Assembly (NCBI GenBank): GCA_945876035.1
Contig: CAMCMU010000011.1
Span: 1 to 64,000, forward strand
Origin: Schlesneria paludicola DSM 18645
GTDB taxonomy: Bacteria > Planctomycetota > Planctomycetia > Planctomycetales > Planctomycetaceae
Length of the DNA stretch: 64,000 nucleotides
Direction of reading: 5' to 3'
In this document: positions 40,796 through 51,205 of the stretch, piece by piece
Layout: each line of letters begins with the position of its first letter
How positions within the stretch are numbered: the first letter of the stretch is position 1
Made by a program: the position numbers and the translations under genes
Notes under the pieces: model-generated
The model's input: only the letters and a program-made list of their open reading frames with translations
Databases searched by the model: none
What the model was told of the DNA's origin: nothing

Positions 40796-42187
40796 ATGCC
40801 TCGAACAAAAGTTGCCCAAATTCTCCGAGAGACACTTTCCGGAACGGAGGTCGATGTCCGAGGCTGGGTCCGCACGAAACGTGAGTCCAAGCAAAACTTT
40901 GCGTTTTTGGAAGTCAACGACGGCAGTTGCCTGGCGAACATTCAGGTCGTGGTCGATGCCAACGTTCCCGACTATGCCATTCTGATTAAGCAAATTTCCA
41001 CCGGCGCAAGTGTGGCCATCATCGGTGAGGTGAAAGAGTCACTCGGGAAAGGGCAGCGTGTCGAAATTCACGCACGCCAGTTGACCGTTCTCGGAACGTC
41101 CGATGCTCTGACATATCCGCTCCAGAAGAAGGGACACTCACTGGAATTTCTTCGCGAGAAGGCTCATCTGCGTCCTCGCACAAACACATTCGGTGCCATG
41201 GCTCGCGTTCGAAATTCTTTGTGCGCGACGATTCACGATTTCTTTCAGACTCGTGGGTTTCTTTATGTTCAGACGCCGATCATCACCACTAGCGACTGTG
41301 AGGGCGCCGGGCAGGTCTTTCAGGTGACGACACTCGACCTCGCCAAACTCCAACAGTTCAAAGGACCGATCGATTACAGTCGCGATTTTTTCGGGAAGAA
41401 GGCGGGACTCACTGTCAGCGGCCAACTCGAAGGAGAGATCTACGCCACGGCTCTCGGGGACGTCTACACCTTTGGTCCGACGTTTCGTGCGGAGAACTCG
41501 AACACCACACGACACCTCGCCGAATTCTGGATGGTCGAGCCAGAGATGCCGTTCTATGTTCTTGAAGAAAACATGGATCTCGCCGAATCTTTTGTACGCT
41601 CGATCGTCAAAGGCGTGATGGATCGCTGTCAGGCCGATCTCGAATTCTTTAACGAGCGGTTCGAGCCAACTTTGTTGGCATCACTTCAGAACATCGTGGA
41701 AAACGAATTCATCCGTCTCACGTATACCGAGGCAATCGAGATCCTCGAAAAATCGGGGCACTCGTTCGAGTATCCCATATCATGGGGAAATGACATGCAC
41801 TCGGAACACGAACGCTATTTGACCGAGCAGCATTTCAAGCAGCCGGTGATTTTGACGGACTACCCTCGGGAGATTAAATCGTTCTACATGCGTTGCAACG
41901 AGGACGGCAAAACAGTCAGGGCGATGGATGTTCTCGTGCCTCGTATCGGTGAGATCATCGGCGGCAGCCAACGCGAGGAGCGGCATGACGCTCTGATCGA
42001 CCGCATGAAAGAATGTCATCTCGATCCCGAAGACTACTGGTGGTATCTCGAACTTCGCCAGTACGGAACTGTTCCGCACAGCGGTTTTGGACTCGGACTC
42101 GAACGAACCGTGCAACTCGTGACCGGAATGACAAACATTCGTGACTGCATTCCGTTTCCACGAACTCCGAAGAGTGCCGAGTTTTAA
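40796..42187 (+). CDS. asnS: Asparaginyl-tRNA synthetase
   Basis: 463 residues, class IIb. An N-terminal OB-fold anticodon-binding domain ([20 protein letters not shown]) is followed by the catalytic core with [20 protein letters not shown] (motif 2) and [10 protein letters not shown] (motif 3). It lacks the AspRS-specific insertion. It charges tRNA-Asn directly, so this organism need not rely on the amidation route. The ATG at 40796 ([10 protein letters not shown]) is chosen over 40622 because the upstream part overlaps the terminator and looks non-coding. The initiator tRNA gene follows after 84 bases on the same strand. Confidence 0.95.
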   Translation: MPRTKVAQILRETLSGTEVDVRGWVRTKRESKQNFAFLEVNDGSCLANIQVVVDANVPDYAILIKQISTGASVAIIGEVKESLGKGQRVEIHARQLTVLGTSDALTYPLQKKGHSLEFLREKAHLRPRTNTFGAMARVRNSLCATIHDFFQTRGFLYVQTPIITTSDCEGAGQVFQVTTLDLAKLQQFKGPIDYSRDFFGKKAGLTVSGQLEGEIYATALGDVYTFGPTFRAENSNTTRHLAEFWMVEPEMPFYVLEENMDLAESFVRSIVKGVMDRCQADLEFFNERFEPTLLASLQNIVENEFIRLTYTEAIEILEKSGHSFEYPISWGNDMHSEHERYLTEQHFKQPVILTDYPREIKSFYMRCNEDGKTVRAMDVLVPRIGEIIGGSQREERHDALIDRMKECHLDPEDYWWYLELRQYGTVPHSGFGLGLERTVQLVTGMTNIRDCIPFPRTPKSAEF

Positions 42188-42271
42188 TTGCGGAGAATTC
42201 ACAAACCGGCTCACTTCCCTTATTGATTTGAACCGATACAATACCGTTCGCCCAGAAATGGGGTACTCCGA

Positions 42272-42345
<74 letters not shown>

Positions 42346-42355
42346 CTGATGACTC

Positions 42356-42398
42356 AAAACACGAACAGCCGCTCCGATGGAGCGGCTGTTCGTGTTTT
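42356..42398 (+). terminator. Strong hairpin terminator after the initiator tRNA
   Basis: Arms AAAACACGAACAGCCGCTCC (42356-42375) and GGAGCGGCTGTTCGTGTTTT (42379-42398) form a perfect 20-bp stem with loop GAT. The 3' arm ends in TTTT. It is 11 bases past the tRNA end. Confidence 0.85.
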
Positions 42399-42774
42399 CG
42401 CTTTCATTCTCGTACTGCAACCGGTTGAGACGCAAGCACACGTTGTCGTATTGATCCATCTGGCTCTACGAAACACTCACAACGGCGATCCCTTCCGCGG
42501 ATTTTGCGAGACACTTGGCCCCTATCCTGCATGAGGCATGCCCATGTCGACGGTTTGCAGGGGGCTGAAAACTTGTTCCATTCCAGTTGACGAAACCTCA
42601 ATTTCTGTCAGGTCACTCCGCGTACGGCTGTCAACCGTGCGTTCCGTCACTGGACGTGAACTTCGATCCCGTGGTTGAAGAGCGTTGGCATCACATCGCT
42701 CACAAGAACCCGATTATCAGGGGCGGTCTCAATCAACGCGATGAACTCCCTCGCGATCCATGATGCACAAACAA
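42399..42774. other. Gap between tRNA terminator and cyclophilin gene
   Basis: The stretch is convergent between the plus-strand tRNA unit and the minus-strand cyclophilin gene. No gene is recognised; the short frames present give unprotein-like products. Confidence 0.4.
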
Positions 42775-43347
42775 TTACAGTTCGCCGCAATCTTCAACGA
42801 CAACTTTGGCCTTAGTTTTTCCACTTTCCGATCCCGCAGCTTCGATCTTCTTCACCACATCCATTCCCTTCACCACCGATCCAAACACAACGTGTTTGCC
42901 GTCAAGATGAGGTGTCTTCGCAGTACAAAGAAAGAACTGAGATCCATTCGTGTTGCGGCCTGAGTTGGCCATGCTCAGCACACCAGGTCCGGTGTGTTTG
43001 AGTTGGAAATTTTCGTCCTTAAACTTCTCACCGTAGATCGACTTGCCGCCGGTTCCGTTGTGATTCGTGAAGTCTCCTCCCTGACACATGAAGCCTGGAA
43101 TCACGCGATGGAAGCTGGATCCTTTGTAGCCGAATCCTTTCTCACCGGTACACAGGACTCGAAAGTTCTCTGCCGTCTCGGGGACGACATCCGCACGCAG
43201 TTCGATCTCGATCCGGCCAACCGGCTTGCCGCCGATGCTGATGTCTAGGAAACATTTGGGGTTTTCTTTTTTGGCCGCGCCAAACACAGATGTTCCCAAA
43301 GCCACTGCGGCCAAGGTCGATGAAATGACTTCTCTTCGCTTGAGCAT
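42775..43347 (-). CDS. Exported cyclophilin-type peptidyl-prolyl isomerase, eukaryote-like
   Basis: 190 residues. An N-terminal signal ([20 protein letters not shown]), possibly Tat or Sec, precedes a full cyclophilin domain. Catalytic residues are visible in [20 protein letters not shown] (Arg, Phe, Gln). The core, [14 protein letters not shown] and [18 protein letters not shown], matches vertebrate cyclophilin A far more closely than the usual bacterial PpiA/PpiB loops. The position of the cyclosporin-contacting Trp121 is His here ([11 protein letters not shown]). The ATG at 43347 follows AGAGGTGG; an earlier start at 43410 is unlikely. It presumably assists folding of exported proteins. 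Confidence 0.9.
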   Translation of the reverse strand: MLKRREVISSTLAAVALGTSVFGAAKKENPKCFLDISIGGKPVGRIEIELRADVVPETAENFRVLCTGEKGFGYKGSSFHRVIPGFMCQGGDFTNHNGTGGKSIYGEKFKDENFQLKHTGPGVLSMANSGRNTNGSQFFLCTAKTPHLDGKHVVFGSVVKGMDVVKKIEAAGSESGKTKAKVVVEDCGEL

Positions 43348-43692
43348 AAGACCACCTCTATAATTCGATAAAACTGAGCCATTCGCGACATTCGCGAATG
43401 GAACTGCCAAAACATCTTTCGCGGCGTTGCATAGTCAATCACACTTGCGTCTCTCCCCGTGTCGAATCGCATCACGAGATCATTTCACCTCATCACAAGA
43501 CCACTTTTCACCTGTCGATTCGATTTGGTCGGAAGACCAGATCGAATCGACCAATAGAGCCGTGTCACACAGGGTCATGATTCGCTGGGTAGCGTTGTAA
43601 ACGAAGTTTTCCTTCGCCGATAGCCTCAGACGGCGGCCTAATACGAAGGGCTGCCCTTGCTTCGTTCGTCGAGATGCGTCAAACATGAAGGC
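43348..43692. other. Divergent region of cyclophilin and RecQ genes, with two hairpins
   Basis: No gene is seen. Two self-complementary elements are present. CCATTCGCGA/TCGCGAATGG (43379-43401, loop CAT) lies 31 bases before the cyclophilin start. A 15-base near-perfect hairpin is at 43516-43549. Confidence 0.45.
43516..43549. repeat. 15-bp inverted repeat with GGAA loop in a divergent promoter region
   Basis: Arms CGATTCGATTTGGTC and GACCAGATCGAATCG differ by a single mismatch (G-T pairing in RNA), with loop GGAA. It lies midway between the divergent cyclophilin and helicase genes, so it is unlikely to be a terminator for either. An operator or small RNA stem is possible. Confidence 0.5.
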
Positions 43693-45366
43693 ATGAAACC
43701 GATAGACATTCTAAAGCAGTCCTTTGGCTTTTCCTCATTTCGTGGCTCTCAAGAGGCGATCATCCACCGAGTGCTGTCCGGACGGCACGTGCTGGTGATC
43801 ATGCCCACGGGAGCTGGAAAGTCTTTGTGCTATCAGATTCCCGCCTTAATGCCGCTGGCGGACGATGAGAATCTCCAAAAAGAAGGGGTGCCGCAGCACG
43901 AGTCACTGACGCTCGTGATGTCCCCTTTGATTGCCTTGATGAAGGATCAGGTTGATGCCTTGCGACGGCGTGGAATTGATGCGACGTTCATCAATTCATC
44001 GCTCTCACGCGGGGAGCGAGAGCGACGTTACGACTCTTTGGCGAAGGGGCGTTACCGGCTGCTGTACGTCACACCCGAACGATTTCGCAAGCCCGAGTTC
44101 TTAAAGGTCATCACGCACCGCGCCGTGCGATTGCTAGCGGTCGATGAGGCACACTGTATCAGTGAATGGGGACACGACTTTCGACCAGATTATACTCGAT
44201 TGCAGGAGTTTCGAGCGTTGCTTGGCAATCCGACAACAATCGCATTGACGGCCACAGCCACACCCGAAGTGCAGGCAGACATCGTGAGCCAACTCGGACT
44301 GACCCCAAACGAAATCGAATTATTTCACGAAGGGATCGATCGGCCCAATCTGACTCTCTCTGTTGAAGAAGTCTGGGGTGATGAGGAAAAGATCCGGCAG
44401 ATTGAGACGATTCGCGCGCGACATACATTGCAAGAGACTACGCCTGAACACCGGCCGAAAGACCAGCTGTCCAGCACCGTTGACGAGAACCCTCCACTTG
44501 CAGAGCCTGTCCTCAGTGGACCGCTGATTCCAGAAGGCTCCTCACACGGAGCGATGATGGCAACCGTGAAGACGTTCCGAAACCCGACTCCAACACAACC
44601 GACTCCCGGTAGCAAGCGGCTGGGGGGTAGTGGGATTGTTTACTTCACCTTGATTCGAACTCTCGAACGGTTTAGCGAGCGGTTAAGGCACCGCAACATT
44701 CCGCACGTCAACTATCACGGCGACCTCGAACGCCGGCAACGGAGACGAATTCAGAATGAGTTCATGCAGGGCCGTTGTCCGCTTGTCCTCGCGACACCAG
44801 CGTTTGGCATGGGGATCGACAAAGAAGACATTCGGTTTGTGGTCCATGCCGAAATTCCCGGTTCAATGGAGGCGTGGTATCAAGAGATCGGACGAGCCGG
44901 ACGAGATGGTTGGCCATCCGATTGCGTATTACTCTACGAAGAGTCCGATTTGACGACGCAGATGGAATTCATCCGCTGGTCCAATCCCGACCGCTTATTT
45001 TATGAGCGTGTGTACGATCTTCTCGTCCACGATGCGGAACAGGTGGCAGCGTTCGGCTTGGAATGGATGAGGGAAAAGTTGCACGCCCGGCAGAAGCACG
45101 ATCGGCGTCTCGAAACGGCACTGGCGATGCTCGAGCGTTATGGTGCAATTGAAGGAACGTGGGAGCCGATGCGACTGGAAGTGACTGGGCCCCTGCCGCG
45201 TGAGTTGCTCGATCAGGAACGATTGGCGGTGAAACTACGCCGAGATCAACAGAAGTTGCTGACGCTCGTACAACTCATTCGCCATCTGGGGGACCGAAAA
45301 GAGTTCATTCACCATTACTTTGGAATTGTCTCGAACAATTCCAACTTGGCAACGGCTCAGGGATGA
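43693..45366 (+). CDS. RecQ-family DNA helicase lacking the canonical zinc-binding/HRDC tail
   Basis: 557 residues. Helicase core: SFRGSQEAII (motif 0 region), VIMPTGAGKSLCYQIP (Walker A), LLAVDEAHCISEWGHDFRPD (DEAH), ALTATATPEV, then after an insertion GIVYFTLIRTLERFSERL and QEIGRAGRDGWPSD (motif VI). Between the two RecA-like domains is a Pro/Thr-rich insertion of about 60 residues (EHRPKDQLSSTVDENPPLAE). The C-terminus keeps a FIHHYFG element, but the zinc-binding Cys residues and HRDC domain are missing. Start 43693 is preferred by homology (MKPIDILKQSFGFSSF). It is divergent from the cyclophilin gene. Confidence 0.85.
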   Translation: MKPIDILKQSFGFSSFRGSQEAIIHRVLSGRHVLVIMPTGAGKSLCYQIPALMPLADDENLQKEGVPQHESLTLVMSPLIALMKDQVDALRRRGIDATFINSSLSRGERERRYDSLAKGRYRLLYVTPERFRKPEFLKVITHRAVRLLAVDEAHCISEWGHDFRPDYTRLQEFRALLGNPTTIALTATATPEVQADIVSQLGLTPNEIELFHEGIDRPNLTLSVEEVWGDEEKIRQIETIRARHTLQETTPEHRPKDQLSSTVDENPPLAEPVLSGPLIPEGSSHGAMMATVKTFRNPTPTQPTPGSKRLGGSGIVYFTLIRTLERFSERLRHRNIPHVNYHGDLERRQRRRIQNEFMQGRCPLVLATPAFGMGIDKEDIRFVVHAEIPGSMEAWYQEIGRAGRDGWPSDCVLLYEESDLTTQMEFIRWSNPDRLFYERVYDLLVHDAEQVAAFGLEWMREKLHARQKHDRRLETALAMLERYGAIEGTWEPMRLEVTGPLPRELLDQERLAVKLRRDQQKLLTLVQLIRHLGDRKEFIHHYFGIVSNNSNLATAQG

Positions 45367-45600
45367 GGATGCTGGTGACACAGAAAATATTGGAATTTGG
45401 CCGCGGAGTGACACTCATCTTAAGTCACGGCTTGGGACACCGATTTCAAAAAACGTGTCCAAGAAACTCGGACTTATCCTCGTTTGGCGCGACGGACATC
45501 GGTCGTTTGACTCAAGTCCAATTGCAGTGTCAAACGGAGGGCCGTTCACGGGGGATTCAAGTGGCGAGGCGCGCTCACTACTATCTGGCAGATCGACTGA

Positions 45601-46614
45601 CTACTTTCTGCCGTATTGCTGCTCATAGTAGGAGCGATACTCGCCGGACCTAATGCTCCCAACCCAAGACTGATTCGCAAGATACCAATCAACCGTCTGC
45701 TTCAGGCCTTGGCGGAAGAGAACTTTGGGTTCCCACTCGAGTTCGCGTTTGGCCTTTGTCGCGTCGATCGCGTAGCGGTGGTCGTGGCCCGGTCGGTCAG
45801 CGACGTATTTGATGAGCGACCTCGGTTTGCCCAGAGCCTCCAGCAGCGCGTAGGTCAGGTCAAGGTTCGTCAGTTCGCAATTGCCACCAAAGTTGTAGAC
45901 CTCGCCCGCGCGGCCTCGTCGCAGCGCGGCGTCGATACCTCGACAGTGATCGAGCACGTGAATCCAGTCGCGGACGTTGAGGCCCGTTCCGTAAACCGGC
46001 AGTGGTTGGTTCTGCAAGGCATTTGAAATGAACAGCGGGATCAGTTTCTCGGGGAACTGGTAGGGGCCGTAATTGTTCGAGCAGCGTGTCGTCACGGCCG
46101 GAAATCCGAACGTGTGGAAGTAGGCTCGTACGAGGAGGTCGGCCGCCGTTTTGGAGGCCGAGTACGGGCTGTTGGGAGCGAGTGGAGTCTCCTCCGTGAA
46201 CATGCCGTCGTCGCCGAGTGAACCGTAGACCTCGTCTGTCGAGACCTGCACATAACGCGGTACGCCATGCAGGCGGCAGCAGTCAAGCAGCACCTGCGTT
46301 CCGACAATGTTGGTCTGCACGAACGGACCGGAATCGAGGATGCTCCGATCGACATGGCTTTCCGCCGCAAAGTTCACGACGGCGTCGATTCCCCCCGGCT
46401 GAAGCAGCGATGTGAGGAACTTGCGGTCGCAGATGTCGCCGTGAGCAAACGCATACCGCGAGTCCCCCGCTAGGTCGGCGAGGTTCTTAGGGTTGCCCGC
46501 ATACGTCAGTTTGTCGATATTAAGGATCGACAGTTCGGGATACGTGGCCAGTTCGTGTCGAATGAAGTTTGACCCAATGAAACCACAACCGCCGGTGACA
46601 AGGATGTGTCGCAT
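45601..46614 (-). CDS. rfbB: dTDP-glucose 4,6-dehydratase
   Basis: 337 residues. NAD-binding [15 protein letters not shown], the family signature [12 protein letters not shown], the catalytic STDEVYG with Asp-Glu, and [12 protein letters not shown] (Tyr, Lys) are all present, as is [17 protein letters not shown]. The enzyme makes dTDP-4-keto-6-deoxyglucose for rhamnose-type sugars. The ATG at 46614 has GAGG 7 bases upstream, overlapping the gyrA stop; an ATG 6 bases earlier would overlap gyrA by 4. No other rml genes are adjacent, so its partners are elsewhere. Confidence 0.92.
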   Translation of the reverse strand: MRHILVTGGCGFIGSNFIRHELATYPELSILNIDKLTYAGNPKNLADLAGDSRYAFAHGDICDRKFLTSLLQPGGIDAVVNFAAESHVDRSILDSGPFVQTNIVGTQVLLDCCRLHGVPRYVQVSTDEVYGSLGDDGMFTEETPLAPNSPYSASKTAADLLVRAYFHTFGFPAVTTRCSNNYGPYQFPEKLIPLFISNALQNQPLPVYGTGLNVRDWIHVLDHCRGIDAALRRGRAGEVYNFGGNCELTNLDLTYALLEALGKPRSLIKYVADRPGHDHRYAIDATKAKRELEWEPKVLFRQGLKQTVDWYLANQSWVGSIRSGEYRSYYEQQYGRK

Positions 46615-46616
46615 GG

Positions 46617-49409
46617 TCATGCCTCAGCTTGTGGCGGTGCCGCTGCAGGTGTCTCGGCTACGAGGTCGCTGGGGATACGGGCCATGCTGACCAGTTTGTC
46701 GCCTTCATCCATGCGGATGATCCGGACACCTTGCGTGTTGCGGCCGATCTCACTGATGTCGCCCGCACGGATCCGTTGAATTTTGCCGACCGCCGTGACC
46801 ATCAGGACGTCATCGTGTTCCGCGACGGAGAGGATTTTCACGACTTGGCCGTTGCGTTCCGTGGTCTTGATGTCCTTGAGGCCCTTACCACCACGACGCT
46901 GGCGGCGGTAGCCCTTGGCGGACGCGGTCGCTTCTTCGCCGCCTTCCACCTCGGAGGTATCTCCTTCCGAGGTCTCTAGCTCGTTCATATCGGCATCCGT
47001 TTCATCGGCTTCGTCCGTGAATCCGTCATCGGAGAGCGGGACACCCGTCGCCAGTGCTTCTTCCCCTTCGACGATCCCAGTCCCGACAGGCGTTCGCTTG
47101 CCGAAACCTTTCTCGCAAACGGTCAGCAAGGTCATCGAGGGATCGGCCAGGACCATGCCGACCACGGTCGAACCCTTGCCGAGTTTGATTCCCTTCACGC
47201 CACTCGTGTTGCGACCCATGCTGCGCGCGTCGGATTCAGCAAAGCGGATCGCCATCCCTCCCGAAGTTGCAAGCAACACGTTGTCGCCGGGTGAGACCAA
47301 CATCGCTTCAATGAGAGCATCCCCTTCTCGCAGATTGATGGCGATGATGCCCCCCTTCTGCGGACGTTTATAGGCCGACAGCGGCGACTTTTTGATGAGA
47401 CCATTCTTGGTGGCCATGATCAAAAATCGAGTCTCGTCGAATTCACGCACAGCAACGCAGGCACTGATACGGTCTCCCTCGGGAAGTTGGAGCAGGTTAA
47501 TCAGTGCCCTACCCTTACTGGTCCGGCTTTGCATGGGGAGGTTGTAGACTTTTTCCCACAACACTTTCCCCTTGTCCGTAAAGAACAACAGCCACGAATG
47601 CGTACTCGAGACGAATAAATGTTCGACCGCATCCTCGTCATCAGCCTTGGTACCGGTGATTCCCTTGCCACCGCGATTTTGAGCCTGATAGGTATTGAGA
47701 GGGAGTCGTTTGATGTAGCCTCGCTGCGACAGTGTGACGACCATCGGCTCTTCGGCGATGAGGGCTTCCAGATCGTAGTCGCCCAGTTCTTCACCGCTGA
47801 TTTCGGTCCGACGCTTGCTTCCATACTTGTCCTTGATGGCCAGCATATCATCGCGAACGACGGCTCGAATATTGGCCTCATCTGACAAGAGATAAAGGTG
47901 GCCCTTAATATCCGACAGCAATTTGCCGTGTTCGTCCCGCAGCTTCTCACGCTCGAGATTGGCCAGAGAACCAAGTTGCATCGAGACAATCGCCTCAGAC
48001 TGATTCGCCGACAGGGAGTAGTTCTCCTTGGTGCCGCATTCCTCTTGGAACATCAGGAAGGCGTCATCGCCGACGGCTCTGGCGATCAGCGGCCCCGGAA
48101 CTTGAATCAGTTGCAGCCGCTCTTTGGCCTCTGCTCGGCTGGGCGAGTTGCGGATGGTTGAGATCACCTGATCGAGATCGATTTGCGCAATCAGCAGACC
48201 TTCGACCGTATGCTTGCGTTTGCGAGCTTCGCCCAGCAAAAATTCGGTCCGCCGTCGAATCACGGTGACGCGGTGGCGGATGAACTCGGCCAGCATTTCC
48301 TTCAGCGTCAGCAACTTTGGTCGATTGCCGACCAACGCCAGAAGAATCACGCTGACTGTCGATTGCAGCGGAGAGAATTGGAACAACTGATTGAGAACCG
48401 TTTCCTTGTCGGCATCCCGTTTGAGGACGACGTGCAGACACGCCTGCCAAGAGGGGAGCGTACGGTCGGTCAGATCGGTGACGCGGCTGATCCCCTTAAT
48501 CCGCTCGTCCTTGATGAGCTGTTCGATCTTTTCACGAATGCGGTCTCGCGTTTCTTGATGCGGAATCTCGGTGATTTCGATGATGTCCGTGTTCTTCTCG
48601 GTGATGAACCGCGTTCTGGCTCGTAGCGTCAGGGTGGACCGACCGGTGAGATAGGCCTGCCGAATGCCCAGCCGCCCACAAATCACGCCGCCGGTGGGGA
48701 AGTCGGGGCCGGGCAGCACTTCCAGCAAATCGTCGAGAGTACTCTCAGGGTCATCGATCAGCCGAATGATTGCGTCACACGATTCGCTGAGATTATGTGG
48801 TGGGATGCTCGTCGCCATGCCGACCGCGATCCCGGTCGAACCGTTGACGATCAGATTGGGGAACCGAGACGGCAGGACCACCGGTTCGCGGTTGCGTTGA
48901 TCGTAGGTCAACGTGTAATCGACAGTCTCTCGCTTGAGGTCGTCGAGCATTTCGGACGCGACCGCCGACAGACGTGCTTCGGTGTATCGCATCGCGGCGG
49001 GAGGCATCCCGGCCAGCGAGCCGAAGTTCCCCTGCTTGTCGATCAAGACCTCACGAACGTTCCAGTTCTGAGCCAGTCGGACGAGGGTCGGATAAATCGA
49101 ACCATCGCCGTGCGGGTGATAATTTCCGCTCGTATCACCGCAAATCTTGGCACATTTGACTCGACCGGAATTCGGACCCAGATTCAGATCGTTCATCGCG
49201 ACTAAAATGCGTCGCTGCGAAGGCTTCAGTCCGTCACGCACGTCTGGCAGCGCGCGGCTGATAATCACCGACATTGCGTAAGTCACATAACTTGTCTGCA
49301 TCTCATCCTGAATGGCGATGTCCACAACTCGGCCACCGGAGTGAGCGACACCGTCGGGGGAATTAACAGGGAGATTCGGGTCGTTTGAGGTTCCGTCACC
49401 AGTAGACAA
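46617..49409 (-). CDS. gyrA: DNA gyrase subunit A
   Basis: 930 residues. Catalytic Tyr in [13 protein letters not shown]; the beta-pinwheel C-terminal domain carries a GyrA box ([12 protein letters not shown]) in the usual blade. It also has a second exact QRRGGKG near residue 855, after an acidic Glu/Asp-rich insertion of about 40 residues ([19 protein letters not shown]). In the quinolone region the E. coli Ser83 and Asp87 positions read Gly and Pro ([13 protein letters not shown]). The start is TTG at 49409 with an excellent SD (AAGGAG, 7 bases). rfbB begins just past its stop. gyrB is not in the window. Confidence 0.95.
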   Translation of the reverse strand: MSTGDGTSNDPNLPVNSPDGVAHSGGRVVDIAIQDEMQTSYVTYAMSVIISRALPDVRDGLKPSQRRILVAMNDLNLGPNSGRVKCAKICGDTSGNYHPHGDGSIYPTLVRLAQNWNVREVLIDKQGNFGSLAGMPPAAMRYTEARLSAVASEMLDDLKRETVDYTLTYDQRNREPVVLPSRFPNLIVNGSTGIAVGMATSIPPHNLSESCDAIIRLIDDPESTLDDLLEVLPGPDFPTGGVICGRLGIRQAYLTGRSTLTLRARTRFITEKNTDIIEITEIPHQETRDRIREKIEQLIKDERIKGISRVTDLTDRTLPSWQACLHVVLKRDADKETVLNQLFQFSPLQSTVSVILLALVGNRPKLLTLKEMLAEFIRHRVTVIRRRTEFLLGEARKRKHTVEGLLIAQIDLDQVISTIRNSPSRAEAKERLQLIQVPGPLIARAVGDDAFLMFQEECGTKENYSLSANQSEAIVSMQLGSLANLEREKLRDEHGKLLSDIKGHLYLLSDEANIRAVVRDDMLAIKDKYGSKRRTEISGEELGDYDLEALIAEEPMVVTLSQRGYIKRLPLNTYQAQNRGGKGITGTKADDEDAVEHLFVSSTHSWLLFFTDKGKVLWEKVYNLPMQSRTSKGRALINLLQLPEGDRISACVAVREFDETRFLIMATKNGLIKKSPLSAYKRPQKGGIIAINLREGDALIEAMLVSPGDNVLLATSGGMAIRFAESDARSMGRNTSGVKGIKLGKGSTVVGMVLADPSMTLLTVCEKGFGKRTPVGTGIVEGEEALATGVPLSDDGFTDEADETDADMNELETSEGDTSEVEGGEEATASAKGYRRQRRGGKGLKDIKTTERNGQVVKILSVAEHDDVLMVTAVGKIQRIRAGDISEIGRNTQGVRIIRMDEGDKLVSMARIPSDLVAETPAAAPPQAEA

Positions 49410-49830
49410 GCGAAAACTCCTTCCGTCGGAAAGCGGGGTTCGAATCGATTTCTTGACTCGTCAACTCGATCGGGCAATGCCCGCTTCAGAGCGGCCCTAT
49501 CGGCCTGTCAGGACCGCTGAATAGCAAACCTTTGCAGAGTTGGAACTCTACTCCAAACGAGACCAATTCTCAACGGACTCAGGACACCGCAAACACCTCA
49601 CAAGCCACAGTCTTTTCAGTTACTTTCAGCAGAGCCTCTCTCGGACGAATATCGGCAGGTCGAGGCATCGAATTTCCTGTCTGGTATCGAAGTCGTCGAC
49701 TGAGCGGCGCGACGATGCGGGTCTTGATTTAGCAATCCGGCAATGACGATGACAGCGGTCCCTCATCTGTGTATCTTTCACCATACTGCGTTTGGTCGCA
49801 TACCGATCTGTGCTGTGACGAGAAGACTTC
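49410..49830. other. Divergent upstream region of gyrA and the DUF1501 gene
   Basis: No gene is recognised. Promoters of both flanking genes are expected here but no boxes are clear. Confidence 0.4.
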
Positions 49831-51165
49831 ATGCTGACTCTTCGAGGTTCTCCAATTCAGTGTTGTGACGGACTGTCTCGACGCAGTTTCCTGCAGATTG
49901 GATCATTGGCAGTCGGAGGCCTGTCACTGCACGACGTGATCCGTGCGGAACAGAGTCAGGGACCGACCAACCGGTCCTCGAAGTCGGTCATCATGGTTTA
50001 TCTGTCGGGCGGGCTAGCCCATCAAGACACGTTCGACCTCAAGCCGGATGCTCCTCGGGAAATTCGAGGTGAGTTCACGGGCATCGACTCCAGCCTGCCC
50101 GGCTATCAAGTCAGTGAACTATTGCCACAAACCGCACACTGCATCCACCGATTGGCAGTGGTCAGATCCCTCGTCGGGCTGCAAGACGAACACAGCAGCT
50201 TTCAAAATCTGACGGGTTACCCGATGACCCTCAGCAACCGTGAAGGGAAGCCGAACTTTGGTTCGATTGTTTCCCACAAGTTTGGTCAGCAAGATTCCTC
50301 ACTCCCCGCGTTTGTCGATCTGTTTCCGACAATGAAATATCAACCCTACAATAGCCCGACGTCAGGGATAGTCGGTCAGGCACATCGTGCGGTCCAAGCG
50401 GACGGCGAAGATCTGGCTAGCATGCAATTACGATTTGTCGAACCTTGGCAACTGGATGGCCGACGCCGATTGCTGGACTGCATGAACCACTTTCGTCGTG
50501 AGGTCGATGCCAGCCCGGTCCGCGACATGGACTCCAGTTACTCTAAGGCCTTTGATGTGCTGACATCTAGTCGTCTGGTGGAGGCTCTGGACGTCACGAG
50601 AGAGGATCCTCAAATCCGTAAACGCTTCGGAGTGGGCTCTTCGAAACATATCAATGACGGAGCGCCTCTGTGGAACGATCAGCTCCTCGCGGCACGACGG
50701 CTTGTCGAAGCGGGGGTCAGATGTGTCACGGTCGCCTACGGGTTTTGGGATTTTCACAGCCACAACTTTAGTAACCTGCGGGAGTATCTGCCGCTGTTCG
50801 ATACGGGCATCGCCGCGTTGGTCAATGACATCTATGATCGCGGCTTGGAACACGACGTCACGGTCTGCGTCTGGGGCGAGTTCGGCCGGACACCAAAAAT
50901 CAACAACGATGCCGGACGCGATCACTGGGCACGCGTCGGCCACGCCCTCCTGTGGGGCGGCGGCCTCAACGTCGGACAGGTTCTCGGAGCAACCGACAAA
51001 CTGGGAGGTGAGGTCTTAGAGCGACCGATTCATTACCAACAGGTTCTGGCGACGCTGTATCACACGCTCGGCCTCGAAGAAGATCTCTCGGTCAACGATA
51101 TGACGGGTCGACGCATGCCCGTGCTCGCGCCCGGCATCCGGCCGATTGCCGAGTTGATTTCGTAA
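49831..51165 (+). CDS. DUF1501 exported protein (sulfatase-like fold)
   Basis: 444 residues. A Tat signal with SRRSFLQIGSLAVGG begins the protein. The mature sequence has the DUF1501 pattern: VIMVYLSGGLAHQDTFDLKP near the start and DVTVCVWGEFGRTPKINNDA with GRDHWARVGHALLWGG near the end, an arrangement related to alkaline phosphatase and sulfatase folds with His/Asp metal ligands. In planctomycetes these genes normally pair with a DUF1553/DUF1549 cytochrome gene, but no such partner is present here. Substrate unknown. Confidence 0.88.
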   Translation: MLTLRGSPIQCCDGLSRRSFLQIGSLAVGGLSLHDVIRAEQSQGPTNRSSKSVIMVYLSGGLAHQDTFDLKPDAPREIRGEFTGIDSSLPGYQVSELLPQTAHCIHRLAVVRSLVGLQDEHSSFQNLTGYPMTLSNREGKPNFGSIVSHKFGQQDSSLPAFVDLFPTMKYQPYNSPTSGIVGQAHRAVQADGEDLASMQLRFVEPWQLDGRRRLLDCMNHFRREVDASPVRDMDSSYSKAFDVLTSSRLVEALDVTREDPQIRKRFGVGSSKHINDGAPLWNDQLLAARRLVEAGVRCVTVAYGFWDFHSHNFSNLREYLPLFDTGIAALVNDIYDRGLEHDVTVCVWGEFGRTPKINNDAGRDHWARVGHALLWGGGLNVGQVLGATDKLGGEVLERPIHYQQVLATLYHTLGLEEDLSVNDMTGRRMPVLAPGIRPIAELIS

Positions 51166-51205
51166 AAACCCGCCCAAGAGCAACTCCATCGGCGGATTCG
51201 TTGCC

